From contig JASMTS010000012.1 of assembly GCA_041694155.1 (NCBI GenBank), forward strand, positions 192,805 to 256,804: a DNA stretch of 64,000 nt. The letters are read 5' to 3'. Position numbers and translations under genes: made by a program. This DNA is from JAAZVM01 sp041694155. GTDB taxonomy: Bacteria > Patescibacteriota > Gracilibacteria > BD1-5 > UBA6164. Shown piece by piece: positions 10,081 to 21,077 of the stretch (its first letter is position 1; each line of letters opens with the position of its first letter). A model generated the notes under the pieces. The model had not been told where the DNA came from. It worked only from the letters and a program-made list of their open reading frames with translations, and searched no databases.

Positions 10081-10425
10081 TTATTTAACTGATTCAACAA
10101 TATTTGAGAAAACTTTTGGGTTTGAAATAGCTAAGTTTGATAAAACTTTTCTATTTAATGTTACATTATTTTTATAAAGAGCATTTATTAATTTTGAATA
10201 ACTCATACCATTTTGTCTTGATGCAATGTTAATTCTAACATTCCATAATCTTCTAAAATCTCTTTTCTTTTTTCTTCTACCGATATAAGCATTTGTTCCA
10301 GCTTTCATCCAAGCATTTTTAGCTCTAGAGAAAACTTTAGAATTAAGCATTCTATATCATTTTGTAGATTTTAAGATTTTATTATGTCTTTTTTTTGTCA
10401 TTAGACCTCTTTTAACTCTAACCAT
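10081..10425 (-). CDS. rplT: 50S ribosomal protein L20
   Basis: 114 aa. MVRVKRGLMTKKRHNKILK, RAKNAWMKAGTNAYIGRRKKKRDFRRLWNVRINIASRQNG are classic L20. The G of STKGYRML is TGA, so a standard-code reading would wrongly start 25 codons later at MLNSK. Last gene of infC-rpmI-rplT. L20 is needed for early 50S assembly and often represses this operon. Confidence 0.96.
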
Positions 10426-10469
10426 CTTAGTTTACTGTTATATTTTAATATTTTAATATTTACTAATTC

Positions 10470-10664
10470 CTACATATGAGGTAATTGTTGTTTTATTTTT
10501 TTAGTTTCAGATGAAGAAACTATAACACCATATTTATTTCTACCTTTAGATTTTTTAGATTTATCTGAAAGTAAGTGTCTTTTCCAAGCTTTATCTACTT
10601 TGAATTTACCTTTTCCAGTAACTCTAACTCTTTTTTTAACTCAACTTCTAGTTTTTAAAGTCAT
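10470..10664 (-). CDS. rpmI: 50S ribosomal protein L35
   Basis: 64 aa: TLKTRSGVKKRVRVTGKGKFK, then HLLSDKSKKSKGRNKYGVIV, matching L35. Located between infC and rplT in the conserved order. Basic throughout. Confidence 0.94.
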
Positions 10665-10689
10665 AATTGTATATTTACAGTTATAAAAA

Positions 10690-11202
10690 TTATTTAATAG
10701 GTTTTAACATTGCATTGAATGTATTACCACTTTTTTTGATTTGTCATTCCAGTTTGTAAACATCACTTAATGATTCTACAAAATTGTGTATTTTTTCATT
10801 AGCTATTGATTCATAATGATTTTCTCTTCATCTAAGCATTAGACTAACTTTTAAAGGGTGTCACAATTTACCAAACTTCTCAGCTTGTTTTCTTCTTATT
10901 TCTAAATCATGATCTCATATTTTAAAAGTAATCCTAATGTTTTTTAAATCAGGAGCTTTTCATTTTTGCTTATTTTTTTGTTCTTGCTTTTTTTGTCTAT
11001 ACAAAAACTTTCAATAATCTAATATTTTTACTATAGTCAAATCTCATTTTTTTCACATCTCCATAAGATCAAGGCTTTTTTCCGAAGCCATCTCTCTTGC
11101 TTGTTCCATTTTCATTTCTCAAAGATTTTCTCATTCTTCATTGATCAACTGTATATTTTTAGCTACAATTTGATCATTAATTAATCTCTTTTTTTCTTTC
11201 AA
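10690..11202 (-). CDS. infC: Translation initiation factor IF-3 (non-AUG start)
   Basis: About 170 aa. RLINDQIVAKNIQLINEEGENLGEM is the IF3 N-domain start, DYGKFLYRQKKKQEQKNK the linker, and LKNIRITFKIGDHDLEIRRKQAEKF the C-domain. No ATG fits: the frame runs back only to TTG at 11202 or ATT at 11205. Non-AUG (AUU-type) starts are known in infC, where IF3 represses its own synthesis by rejecting such codons. I chose TTG; ATT is equally possible. Confidence 0.9.
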
Positions 11203-11219
11203 AATGAATTTTTTAATAA

Positions 11220-11519
11220 TTAAGATAGATTTTTAAGCATTTTTACAAATTTTGCTTTTTTTCTAGAACCATTATTTTTGTGAATTATATTTTTTTTCAC
11301 TAATTTATCTATTATAGATTGTAATCCAGATTGTATATTTTTTCAATCTTTATCTTTTTTATTTTCAAAAATTTCTTTTGCAGCTTTTACATCACCGGCT
11401 TTTATAGCTTTTTCAAAAGATAATCTTGATTCTCTATATAGATCTCTAAAATGGTCATTTCTAGCTTTTCTTTTATGGTTTTGTCTTAATTGTTTTTTTG
11501 CTGACGCTATTATTGGCAT
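11220..11519 (-). CDS. rpsT: 30S ribosomal protein S20
   Basis: 99 aa: MPIIASAKKQLRQNHKRKARND, then helices ending GSRKKAKFVKMLKNLS. Typical Lys-rich S20 with a slightly long C-terminus. A ~125-nt leader containing a stable hairpin lies upstream. Confidence 0.93.
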
Positions 11520-11646
11520 AGACTAATTTATTTAATAATAAAAGTAATTTTTTATTAAATAGCCTTTTTTGAGAGGATGGGGCTATTTAATGAGTCTCTT
11601 TTGTGCAGGAATTATATAGAAAAGATTAAAATAGTCAAAAGTTTTT
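11520..11646 (-). promoter_or_regulatory. rpsT leader with long hairpin
   Basis: Between the pheT stop and rpsT. The 11-bp inverted repeat ATTAAATAGCC (11554-11564) / GGCTATTTAAT (11581-11591) encloses a 16-nt loop whose minus-strand form is CCATCCTCTCAAAAAA. There is no classical T-tract directly after it on the minus strand (only AAAAAATTAC), so it may be a regulatory leader for S20 rather than, or as well as, the pheT terminator. Function inferred. Confidence 0.4.
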
Positions 11647-13983
11647 TTATCTTAATTCTCAACCTATTTTTTCTACATTTTTTATTATTTTTTCTATGAT
11701 TACTGCCTTATCTTTGTCATCTAATGTTTTGTCCATAGATTGTATATATATTTTGAATGTTATACTTCTATTTTCTCATAGTTTTTCTTTATTTTCATAT
11801 ATATCTATTATTTTAACTTTATTTATTAAGCTGTTATCTGATTTCTCTATAGTTGATTTTATTTTGCTTGATTCTAATTTTTTAGGTACTACAAAATTTA
11901 GATCAAAATTGTTCTCTTGATATGTTGATATTTCTTTGTATTTTTTTATTGAATATAGTGCATCTTCAATTAATATTGCATCTATTTCAAAAAATCAATA
12001 TCTATCTTTTATGTCAAAATTATTAAGTACTTTAGGACTTATTTCTCATATATATCATACACTTTTTCATCTAATAATTAATTCTGCAGTTCTTCATTTA
12101 TGAGCAAAACTAGGTATATTCTCTGGTGTTGTAAATTCAAATTTAAATATTCATACTGATTTCAGAAAGTTTGATATTATTTCTTGAGTCTCATAATATC
12201 AAATATTATTACTTTTATTTAATCATGATATTACAAGAGTTTCTTTGATATTGTTTTCATCCTTTTTTATAAATGTCTTTTCTATCTCAAATACTTTAAT
12301 ATTTTCAAAATTTATTTGATTTTTTTCAACTGTATCCAAAAGATTTGGTATCAAACTTCATCTAAGGTGAGTTAATTCCTCTGATAAAGCATTTTTCATT
12401 GATATTAGATTTTCAGTATTATCAAGACATTTTTCCATTATATCTTGATTCAAAAAAGAGTAGTTATATATATCAAAAAATCAGTTATCAGTAAAAAACT
12501 TCCTAGTATCATTTTTGAGTTTATATAAATTACTTTGTGTAACTGCTCATAAGTTTATTTCTGGTATTGTCGATTGTATTTTGTTATATCATGTTATTCT
12601 TGCAATTTCTTCAGCTATATCAGCCTTAAAATTTAAATCTTTTCTCCAAAAAGGTATATTTAGTTTATTTCAATTTTTAGTTATTCATAAATTATCTAAT
12701 ATTTTTAGTATATCTTCTTCTGAATAACTTTTTCATATTAAATTATTTAAAAAACTTACATCATAATCTATTTCAATATTTTTTTCAGGATTATTATTGA
12801 TGTCTGTATACTCTTTTATTTTTATTCAATCTATATTTTTTTCTAATTCGTCTACTATTAAAGATAATCAATGTATTTGTAATCAGTTAACTATATCTTT
12901 TTCAAATACATTTAATGAGTCTGTTCTTATTCATAATCTTTTTCATGTTTTTCTTATTACCGATTGTTCAAACTTTGCTGATTCAATAATTATATTTTTT
13001 GTTTCATTGCTAACTGCAGAGCTTTTTCATCATATAATTCAACCAAGTGCTAATATTTTTTCACTATCAGCAATTACTATGTCTTGACTATTTAATTCAT
13101 ATTCATTATCGTTTAATGCTATAAATTTTTCTCAGTCTTTTGCATATCTAATTTCTATTTTTCATTTTATCTTATCAGCATCAAAACAGTGTGTAGGTTG
13201 ACCATATAAGTATAATGAATAGTTTGATACATCTACTAATAATCATTTTGAATCTACTTCAGCACTAGATAAAATATCTTTTATGTATTGAGGAGATTCT
13301 ATGTTTTCTACATTTTGTACTTTAGCTGCAATATATCTTGGTACTACATCTTTTATTTTGTTTTCTATATCTACATTATCTAGTCATTTGAAATCTCTAT
13401 TAGAATATTTATAGTCAAATTTTTCTCCATATATTGCATATATCTCTCTTAATATTCATATATGTGAAAAAAGGTCAGGTCTATGGTTTATAGCCTTATT
13501 GTCTATTTCTAATATTGCATCATCTATTTTAAAATATTCTCTTGCTGACATTCATAGCGGAGCTCATTCTGGTAGCTCTAGTATTCATTCTTGTCTCTCA
13601 TCAACTAGTCAAAGTTCATCTTCACTACATATCATTCATTCACTAACTACTCATCTTATTTTTGTTTTCGCTATTTTGAAGTCTGGAGTTAATTGTGCTC
13701 AAACCATAGCTACAGGTACTTTTATTCATGCTCTTACATTTGGTGCTCAACAAACAATAGAATAAGTTTCTCAATTTACTTCTACTGTTGTACAGTTTAA
13801 TTTATCACTATCTGGGTGTTTTTCACAAGTTTTTACTTCTCAAATAATTACATTTTTTAAATTTTCTCATTTTAAAATTATATCTTCTACTTCTGCTGTA
13901 TGCATTATTATATCTTGAGCTAGTTCTTCTTCTGATTTTAAATCATTTTTATATTTTTTTAGTACATTATATGAAATTTTCAT
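11647..13983 (-). CDS. pheT: Phenylalanine-tRNA ligase beta subunit
   Basis: 778 aa, full length. In order: MKISYNVLKKY, the EMAPII-like tRNA-binding domain (CEKHPDSDKLNC, VCGAPNVRAGIKVPVAMVG), B3/B4 and B5 regions, a catalytic-core-like domain, and a C-terminal FDX-ACB domain ending NVEKIGGELR. It pairs with PheS to charge tRNA-Phe; no pheS is adjacent. Very many glycines are TGA. A fairly long upstream gap (13984-14123) separates it from the divergent HD gene. Confidence 0.93.
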
Positions 13984-14123
13984 TTTATTTAATTGTTTAA
14001 TATTTTAAATTTAATATATAAAAATATATATAATTTTGGCTAAAAGGCAAGAATTCATTTATATTTTATTTTTTGAATAAAAAATGTTAAAATATAAATA
14101 GTATTTAATTATTAATATTATTA

Positions 14124-14852
14124 ATGAATTATAGTTTTCAACAAAAAACAAGGCAAATTGATATACTTAAAAAACAATTAATAGATAGTTGATTGGTAAC
14201 AATTGATATTATTAATGATGCTCAAAAATTATATAATGATATACCTTATCATAATTTTTTGCATGCTTTGAGAGTTGCTAGTTATGTTTTATTATTAAAT
14301 AAAAATAGATTTAGTCCTTTGGAAATTAGGTCTTTGATAATAGCATGATTATTTCATGATGCATGACATACTTGAGATGTTACAACTTTGGATGAATTTA
14401 TATCACTAGATTATTTTAGAGTTACTATGGATAAATATCCAGATTTTTTGATAGATGATAGTATATGCAGGGCATGAATAATTGGGACAGTTTTTAAAAA
14501 CAGATCTAGTAATATAAATAAATATGCAAAAATTATGGCAGATCTTGATATATGAGATTTAGCTTTTTGAATCGAAGACTTTTTGTATTATTGATCATTA
14601 TATTCATTAGAATTATGAAAAAAACCTTCATTTTTTTATACAGAAGTAGAAAAATGATATTTTAAATTTTTGATGTGAATCAATAAGCATATAGTTATAT
14701 CTCCAGAAGTAAGGGAGGTATTGCCCAATGCACTAAATACAATAAGAGAATATTATAAAATTGATTTAGATAAAAAAATACAAATATATAATACATTATT
14801 AAAAGAAGATATAACCTTAGAAGAGTTTAAAGAAAGGTTTTTTCAAAAATAA
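14124..14852 (+). CDS. HD-domain phosphohydrolase, cyclic-nucleotide-PDE-like
   Basis: 242 aa. YHNFLHALRV (about residue 43) followed by AGLFHDAGHTGDVTTLDEF resembles the metal-binding YHNxxHAxxV and HDxxHxG motifs of class I cyclic-nucleotide phosphodiesterases, a branch of the HD superfamily. The remaining helices are not recognised. It stands alone, divergent from pheT and with its own terminator. Substrate unproven; a cNMP-binding protein gene lies elsewhere in the window (31976-32377). Confidence 0.7.
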
Positions 14853-14884
14853 AAAAGTAGAAATTTAAATTTCTACTTTTTTAT
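14852..14884. terminator. Terminator between the HD gene and recA
   Basis: AAAAAGTAGAAATTT/AAATTTCTACTTTTT, a near-perfect palindrome with flanking A and T runs, serving both convergent genes. Confidence 0.85.
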
Positions 14885-15873
14885 TAGCTCAAGCTATTTT
14901 TTATTACTTCTTCTATCTCTGCAGATAGTGCAGGGTTTTCTTTTAGAAAAGCTTTAGATTTTTCTCTTCATTGTCATAGTTTAGTTTCTCCATAAGAATA
15001 AAATGCTCAAGCTTTTTTTACAATTCAAGAATCTACTCATATATCTAATAATTCTCAAACTTTAGATATTCATTCATTGTACATAACATCAAATCAAGCT
15101 TCTTTAAAAGGAGGGGCTATTTTATTTTTTATAACTTTTACATTTGTCTGATTTCAGTTAATTTCTTTATCCATACCTGTACCAGATTCTATTTTTGCTT
15201 TTCTTCTTATGTCCAATCTTTGAGAAGCATAAAACTTTAGAGCATTACCTCAAGTTGTAGTCTCAGGACTACCAAACATAACTCAAATTTTCATTCTTAT
15301 TTGATTTATAAATATCACTGTGCAGTTTGTTCTATGTATTGCTCATGTAATTTTCCTAAGTGCTTGACTCATTAATCTAGCTTGTAATCACATGTGCGAG
15401 TCTCACATTTCTCATTCTATTTCAGCTTTTGGTGTAAGTGCTGCTACAGAATCTACTATTATTAAGTCAACAGCTCATGAGTTAACAAGTTTTTCAGTTA
15501 TTTCTAATGCTTGTTCTCAATAATCTGGTTGAGATATAAGTAAATTTTCTGTATCTACTCATATTTTTTTAGCATATTCAGGGTCTAATGCATGTTCAGC
15601 ATCTACAAAAGCAGCAACACCTCATGCTTTTTGTATTTCAGCTATTGCATGTAATGTAAGTGTAGTTTTTCATGATGATTCAGGTCAATATATTTCTACT
15701 ACTCTTCATTTTGCATATCAACCTCATAAGGCCAAATCTAAACTAAGTGATCATGATGAAAAAGTCTCAACTTTTTGTCTAGCTCATTCATCTCACAATT
15801 TCATAATAGATCATTTTCAAAATTGTTTTTCTATCATTGATAGCGCATTATCTAAAGCTTCTTGTTTGTTCAT
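14884..15873 (-). CDS. recA: Recombinase RecA
   Basis: 329 aa. The N-terminus MNKQEALDNALSMIEKQFGKGSIM is typical; Walker A GPESSGKTT (about residues 63-71), followed by the MAW..-like core, Walker B LLIISQ-type strand and L2 loop regions. The first two-thirds is densely conserved. P-loop glycines are TGA (tatTGAcctgaa, tcaTGAaaaact). It is a little shorter than usual at the acidic C-tail. Confidence 0.95.
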
Positions 15874-15953
15874 AAATAATAGAGTTAAAAATAATTGTAT
15901 ACTTTTTGTATATAAATAGTATATATTTTTATATATACTTGTCAAAAGATTTT

Positions 15954-16181
15954 TTAATCTTTTATTTTATAGTTTGATTTTAGTCATTCATATGTTCATA
16001 TTACTATGTTTTTTCCTGAACATGTATTACATACAAACTTATATCAGTTTGGATCTGGTCTAGTTGTTTCTACTATTTTTTTACAATCTTTACAATAAAA
16101 TGAAACTTCTCATCTTTCTTGTGAAAAATAATCTCTTTTGTCAAATTCCTCGATATTAACTAGGTCTGAAAATGTAGACAT
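15954..16181 (-). CDS. Small zinc-ribbon protein
   Basis: 75 aa. Two CxxC knuckles (FYCKDCKK and FVCNTCSG) 20 residues apart indicate a zinc ribbon; MSTFSDLVNIEEFDKRDYF precedes them. It lies 14 nt after the exonuclease gene stop region on the same strand, upstream of recA. Possibly nucleic-acid related, but no specific function can be assigned. Confidence 0.65.
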
Positions 16182-16194
16182 ATTTATATGATTA

Positions 16195-16803
16195 TTAAAA
16201 TAAACTCATAACTTCTTCTTTAGGTTTTTCTATCTTTATTGTTCAATTATTTGCTAACTCTATAAAACATCTAAGAGTTGCTTCTACATCTGTAAGTGCA
16301 TCATGGGCTCATACAAAAAATTCATTAAATAACTTTTTATGAAGTTCTCATAATTTTGGGTATTTAAACCTTTCTCAATTTCATTGTATGGCACAAAAAT
16401 CAACAGTGTTTTTCATAGTACATATAACTTGTTTAGGTTTGTAATCAAACTCTCTATTTAATCTTTTTAATTCTAATTTTACCATTTCTTGATCGTATTC
16501 TATATTGTGTCAAACAATGATGTCAGGGGTATTAATATAGTATAAAATTTTATCTATTGTTTCTTCTATATAAGGAGAGTTTTTTATATCTATATCATAT
16601 ATATGGTGTACTTGACTTGAATTGTAGGGGATTGGTATTTTAGGATTTATCAAAAAGTCTACTCTTTCAATTTCTTTGAATTTTCAATTTTCTAATTCTC
16701 ATAATATTCATGCAAATTGCACTATTTTTGGTTGTTTGTTAAGGTCTGTTTCTTTTTTGTTTATAAAACCTGTAGTTTCGGTATCAAATACAAATATTTT
16801 CAT
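16195..16803 (-). CDS. DnaQ-like DEDDh 3'-5' exonuclease
   Basis: 202 aa. ExoI FVFDTETTGF (residues 4-13), ExoII-like DIIVGHNIEYDQEMV, ExoIII FVGAHDALTDVEAT: the DEDDh set D7, E9, D~105, H~167, D~172. This is the fold of the Pol III epsilon subunit; the size (~200 aa) fits either a proofreading subunit or a free exonuclease. It ends near the zinc-ribbon gene. Confidence 0.85.
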
Positions 16804-16877
16804 TTATAATTTTATTTAAAAATTAACTATTTTATTTTATAAAATAGATTGTTTTTGTAAAGTATAAAAATAAAAAA

Positions 16878-16903
16878 AACTCCTTAATAAATAAGGAGAT
16901 TTT
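16878..16903 (-). terminator. Intrinsic terminator after the sigma-4/HTH gene
   Basis: CTCCTTA-(ataa)-ATAAGGAG stem with A/T tracts on both sides, immediately beyond the stop of the minus-strand gene. Confidence 0.75.
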
Positions 16904-17959
16904 TTATTTTTTTAGTTGGTAATAATTTCTACCTACTCTTTCTATAACTTTTTTATTTTGTAAGTTCATGTAAATTGTAGTTTGTTTTACATTTCTTGTT
17001 TTTAGAACTTCTTTTGTTATATCTTCAGTACTCATAGGTTCTCAGCTTCTTTCTAGTGCATCAACTATAACATCTAATACAGTACCAGGGTTAAATCACC
17101 ATTCTTTTAATGCATAAATTCATCTTCATATAAGTACAAATTCACTATTTCTGATAAGTTCGTTATGAATAGTGTTTACCTTTACTTTTTCTTCTAGCAT
17201 ATCAGTTATTTTATTTGATATGTCTACAAAGTGCATAGGTACTTTTTCTTTTTTCATAACATATATAGCTTTGTCTTTTAGTGTTTTTGGATTTAGTATT
17301 TTCCATTTAGTTAATCAAACTAAATCATTTTCACCAAATATGATATCTTCAAATAACTCTAAGCAAGAGTCTATAAATGTTAAACTATATCTGTTTTCTG
17401 ATTTTAGATTTTCAGCTATATTTTCATATAACTTTTCTTTTGTAATTACATCTTTTTTCTTTTTAAGTATTTTTAAAGCTTCTTTGTGTATAGATTCAAT
17501 ACTTTGTTTTGAAATACTTGGTAGGAAAAAATATATTTTACATCATAATTTTTGTTTTGATTTTTTTATTTCATAGTCAGATTGTACTATGAATTCAAGT
17601 ACTCCTGAATTTATGTCTGATTCTAATTCTAAATCTTTTATTATTTTGTTTACTAATTTATCTTTTGATATTACTCAACCATGCATTTCTATAAAATGCA
17701 TAGCTCTTTCTTGTATTTTTGTGAGAAGAGTAGCTTTTATTATTCTACCTATTTTTTTTATTCAAGAATCTTCTATTTGTCTTACTCTTTCTCTTGTAAT
17801 AGAGGGGCTAAAAGAGTTTCATATGTTTTGTAGAGTTTCTTTTTCTCAGTTTAGTCAAACTCTTCTTTCTATAACACTTCTTTCTTTTTCTGAAAGAGAT
17901 TTTAGTATTTCTTCAAAAGATCTTACTATACTCTTGTTATTTAATATTGTATTGCTCAT
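16904..17959 (-). CDS. Sigma-70 region 4-like / HARE-HTH transcription regulator
   Basis: 351 aa. Residues ~14-70 (FEEILKSLSEKERSVIERR, then TRERVRQIEDSGIKKIGR) match sigma-70 region 4.2, but no region 2 is present. The middle resembles helical HARE-type/RpoE-like domains, and the C-terminus (YALKEWGFNPGTVLDVIVDAL, STEDITKEVLKTRNVKQTTIYMNLQNKKVIERVGRNYYQL) is a winged helix. I infer an RNA polymerase-associated regulator. Similar fusions occur in candidate-phyla genomes, as I recall, without characterised function. Confidence 0.65.
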
Positions 17960-18036
17960 CTTTACAAGGGAATAACTTTAATAAATTCTTAATAATATAT
18001 AATTGTTTTTACATAAAAGTCAAACTTTTTTATTTT

Positions 18037-18609
18037 TTAAAAAGGTAACTTCATATTGTTTTTTTCTTTAGACATCTCTCTTTCATAACTTAGCTTTTCT
18101 AGTATTATTTCTGAGTTATTTTTTTTGAATTCTTTCCTTATTAATAATCATCATATTAGTATAAGTACTCATGCTGTCATTGATAGAGTTGTTCAGTTTC
18201 AATAGGTTATTCATTCAGAAATTGTTGATAATCAAGTAGCAAAGCTTATAGTTATCAAGCTAAAACTAAGACTGATAAGTCAAGAGTTTATTATTATAAA
18301 ATGTGTTCTAAAATTGAGGTCTGAATATAGTTTTATTTTTTCTTTGTAGCTGTTTGATAAAACCATTAAAAGAGGTAGTATGTATATAATGAATAATATG
18401 TATCATATATTTCATGATATAGGATTTAAAGAGTTCCATTTTATACTTTCTTGGTTATCTACTACCCATGGAAAAAATATACTAATTATACCTAATATAG
18501 ATCAAATCATAACAATTTGCTTAGGTATAGACAAATTTAATGATTTAAATTTTATATTTTTGTAAATACTTTTTATTTGTTTTAAATATCTTTTGTTTGA
18601 GTTTTTCAT
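18037..18609 (-). CDS. Hypothetical membrane protein, about four TM helices
   Basis: 190 aa. Lys-rich N-terminus, then hydrophobic segments at about 33-53 (IVMIGSILGIISIFFPWVV), 72-92 (GYILFIIYILPLLMVL), 113-133 (LISLSFSLITISFATGL) and 148-162 (AGVLILIGGLLI), and a charged C-tail (EKLSYEREMSKEK). No family recognised. Divergent from the pilin-associated genes. Confidence 0.65.
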
Positions 18610-18714
18610 AGGCTTTTAAAAATTCTTTTTAAAATTTGAAAAAACTTTAATTATATTTGATATTTTTGCAAATAGTTTATAATAATTGTGTTAAAATCTT
18701 AATATTACTTGTTG

Positions 18715-18960
18715 ATGGTACAAAAAAAAATAATAAAAAATTCATTTTTGGAGTTAATTCTTTTATTATTAAGTATAATTGTTTCTTTTTTTAGGTCGTT
18801 TTTTTTAATTTTTTCAAAAGATATAAAGAAAAATAATATTTTTTTCTTATTTATGGACTTTGTATTTAGAAAATGGCCTAGATATTTTTGGCAAAAACCT
18901 TCACTTTACAAATTATTATCTTTTCCTTGAAATCTTATTAACTACTTACTTAAAAAATAA
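18715..18960 (+). CDS. Small membrane protein preceding pseudopilin genes
   Basis: About 81 aa from ATG 18715 (TTG at 18709 is an alternative). A hydrophobic stretch (LELILLLLSIIVSFFRSFFLIF) is followed by basic/aromatic residues (FRKWPRYFWQKPSLYKLL). It abuts the prepilin gene (1-nt gap). Unknown; may be part of the type IV pilus-like cassette. Confidence 0.5.
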
Positions 18961-18961
18961 T

Positions 18962-20131
18962 ATGAAAAAAAATAATATTAAAGCTTTTACTTTGGTCGAA
19001 ATAATGATATGAATTTTGGTAGTGTCTACCGTGATAATAGCATGATTTCAAGCCTATTCCAGCATAGCTGTATGAAAAATAAACTTAGTAGAAAAAACTG
19101 ACATGCAAAAAGATAGTTTTTATTTTACTGAAAAATTATTCCAAATAATAAAAAAATGATGAGTATTAGATTATGAAGAATATTTTAATAGAAAGGTGGT
19201 TTGAACTAACACTTCTAGTGGTCATTATTTAGCTCCTACTTGATTTTGAAACTATTGAAAAGATTGAGACTTAATAAATGATTATTGAGAATGATTTTAT
19301 TATTGTTCTAGTGACAGTACTTCCAATAGTGTTTCAGGTAATGGTTGTTTTGATAATTGATTGAGCTACTATTCAGATGGTTTAGATTACTTATCTTCAA
19401 ATTGAGATTACCAAAGGTATTGACAATATAGTTTACAATTTATTGATTATAATTCAAATATGAATTCTGATTGATGAGATGAAAACAATGACTGAAGTAT
19501 ATTATGAGACGATGACGATGAAATATTATGAGATGGTCCAGATGTATTTTTGTCTTGAAGTGATGTAAAAGAAATTTACCTTATAAGTGGTGATTGAACT
19601 AAAAGAACTATTATTAGGTGGAATATAAAACAAGATAATTTTGCTCCTCCATGATCAACATGTAATGCTAGTTCTATAACAGATTTTTCTAATACTAATT
19701 TAGAATGATGTAGATGAACTATAGAATTTTTAAAATTAGAATGATATGATTATTGATTAGATCATGATATTTCAACAATTGATTCTGATTGAAGCCAATA
19801 TGATTGAGTTATTGATACTTGGATTTATGATTCACAATTCACATGAGTTACATGATGAAATATTAATCAATTAGCTAGTGATGGATGAGATTATTGGAAA
19901 GAGCTATTTCCTGATACTGTAAGTGTTACAGATTTCAAAGTTTATGCTTATCCAAATATAGATCCAGAAGATTCTTGGAAAAATGATACTCCATCGTCAA
20001 AAATATCTCCTTACATAACTATCAATTTTAAAATTAAGCCTTCATGGGAAGTTAGAAGTAGACTAAAAAATGATTGAAAAGAAATTAATCTTACAACAAC
20101 AATAAATTTAACAGATATATATAGTAAATAA
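18962..20131 (+). CDS. Type IV pilin-like (pseudopilin) protein, Asp-rich
   Basis: 389 aa. MKKNNIKAFTLVEIMIGILVV is a prepilin-peptidase signal with the +5 Glu, then the hydrophobic alpha-1N helix. The large extracellular part is Gly/Ser/Asp-rich, including DGGDENNDGS and GDDDDEILGDG around residues 160-190, which could bind calcium. Probably a minor pilin of a type IV pilus or type II secretion-like system. Many TGA glycines. Followed 5 nt later by a second pilin-like gene. Confidence 0.85.
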
Positions 20132-20136
20132 TTATT

Positions 20137-21051
20137 ATGAAAAAAAATCAAAAAGCTTTTAGTTTGGCTGTAGCAATGGGGCTTGTTTTGATAACAAGTC
20201 TTTTGGCTTATACTATATTAGAATACATGATTCCTTTCAGTAGAAATATAAAATGAATAGAAAACTCTACCATGGCATATTATAATTCTAACAAATGAAT
20301 TGAGATATGACTTTCTTTAATTAATTGAAGGCAAGATGATGAATTAGATGTTTGATACTCTAGGTCATATGAATCAGATAGAGTTTATGATTATGAATTT
20401 AACTCTTCTGTAATATGATCTACTTTACCTGAAAATGGTATGTGAGATAGTTATTATGATAATGACTATAATAAAATAATGACTTGAAACCCTATACAAT
20501 TATCAATATGATACTGAATGCTAAGCTGATGAAATATAGATGTTATTTTTAGGGTTCCTGATTTAAATGAAGATTCTTTATTTAATCAAGAATTAGTTGA
20601 TATATCATGAGATGATATGTGAATTATAAATTGGCAATTAACTAGTGCTTCTTCAACTCTTAATTCACACTCTGGTTCACTTATAAAGGTTTCAGAGGTT
20701 AATGATATGACAACTTGATCTGATAATATTCCTCCAGATGATTTAGATATGTGGTCTAGGGATTGAAGATTGCTTGATTGAAGCTCTAGTAACTTTTCAA
20801 GTTTTTATAACTCTAACTGTAATTGATCAAACGAATGTATATTAAAATTTTCTGTTATCAATGAATTAATTACTTCTGATTGAGGTGTCCCATATTTGGA
20901 GTGGCAAATTGATACATGATCAGATAATATACCATATCGTTATTCAAGGATATATTCTGAAGGTGAATCTTATTGATTTGTAAAACAAATTGATGTTAGG
21001 GTTCCACAAGAAACAGTTTCAGAAGCTTTTGATTTTACTGTTATACAATAA
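20137..21051 (+). CDS. PilX-like minor pilin/pseudopilin
   Basis: 304 aa. It opens MKKNQKAFSLAVAMGLVLITSLLAYTILEY: a basic leader and hydrophobic helix as in PilX/PulK-type minor pilins, but Ala-Val replaces the usual Val-Glu after the processing site, so the +5 Glu is missing. The rest is a Ser/Asn-rich beta domain. Cotranscribed with the preceding pseudopilin. Confidence 0.65.
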
Positions 21052-21077
21052 AAGTATTTAATTATATATAAATAAAA

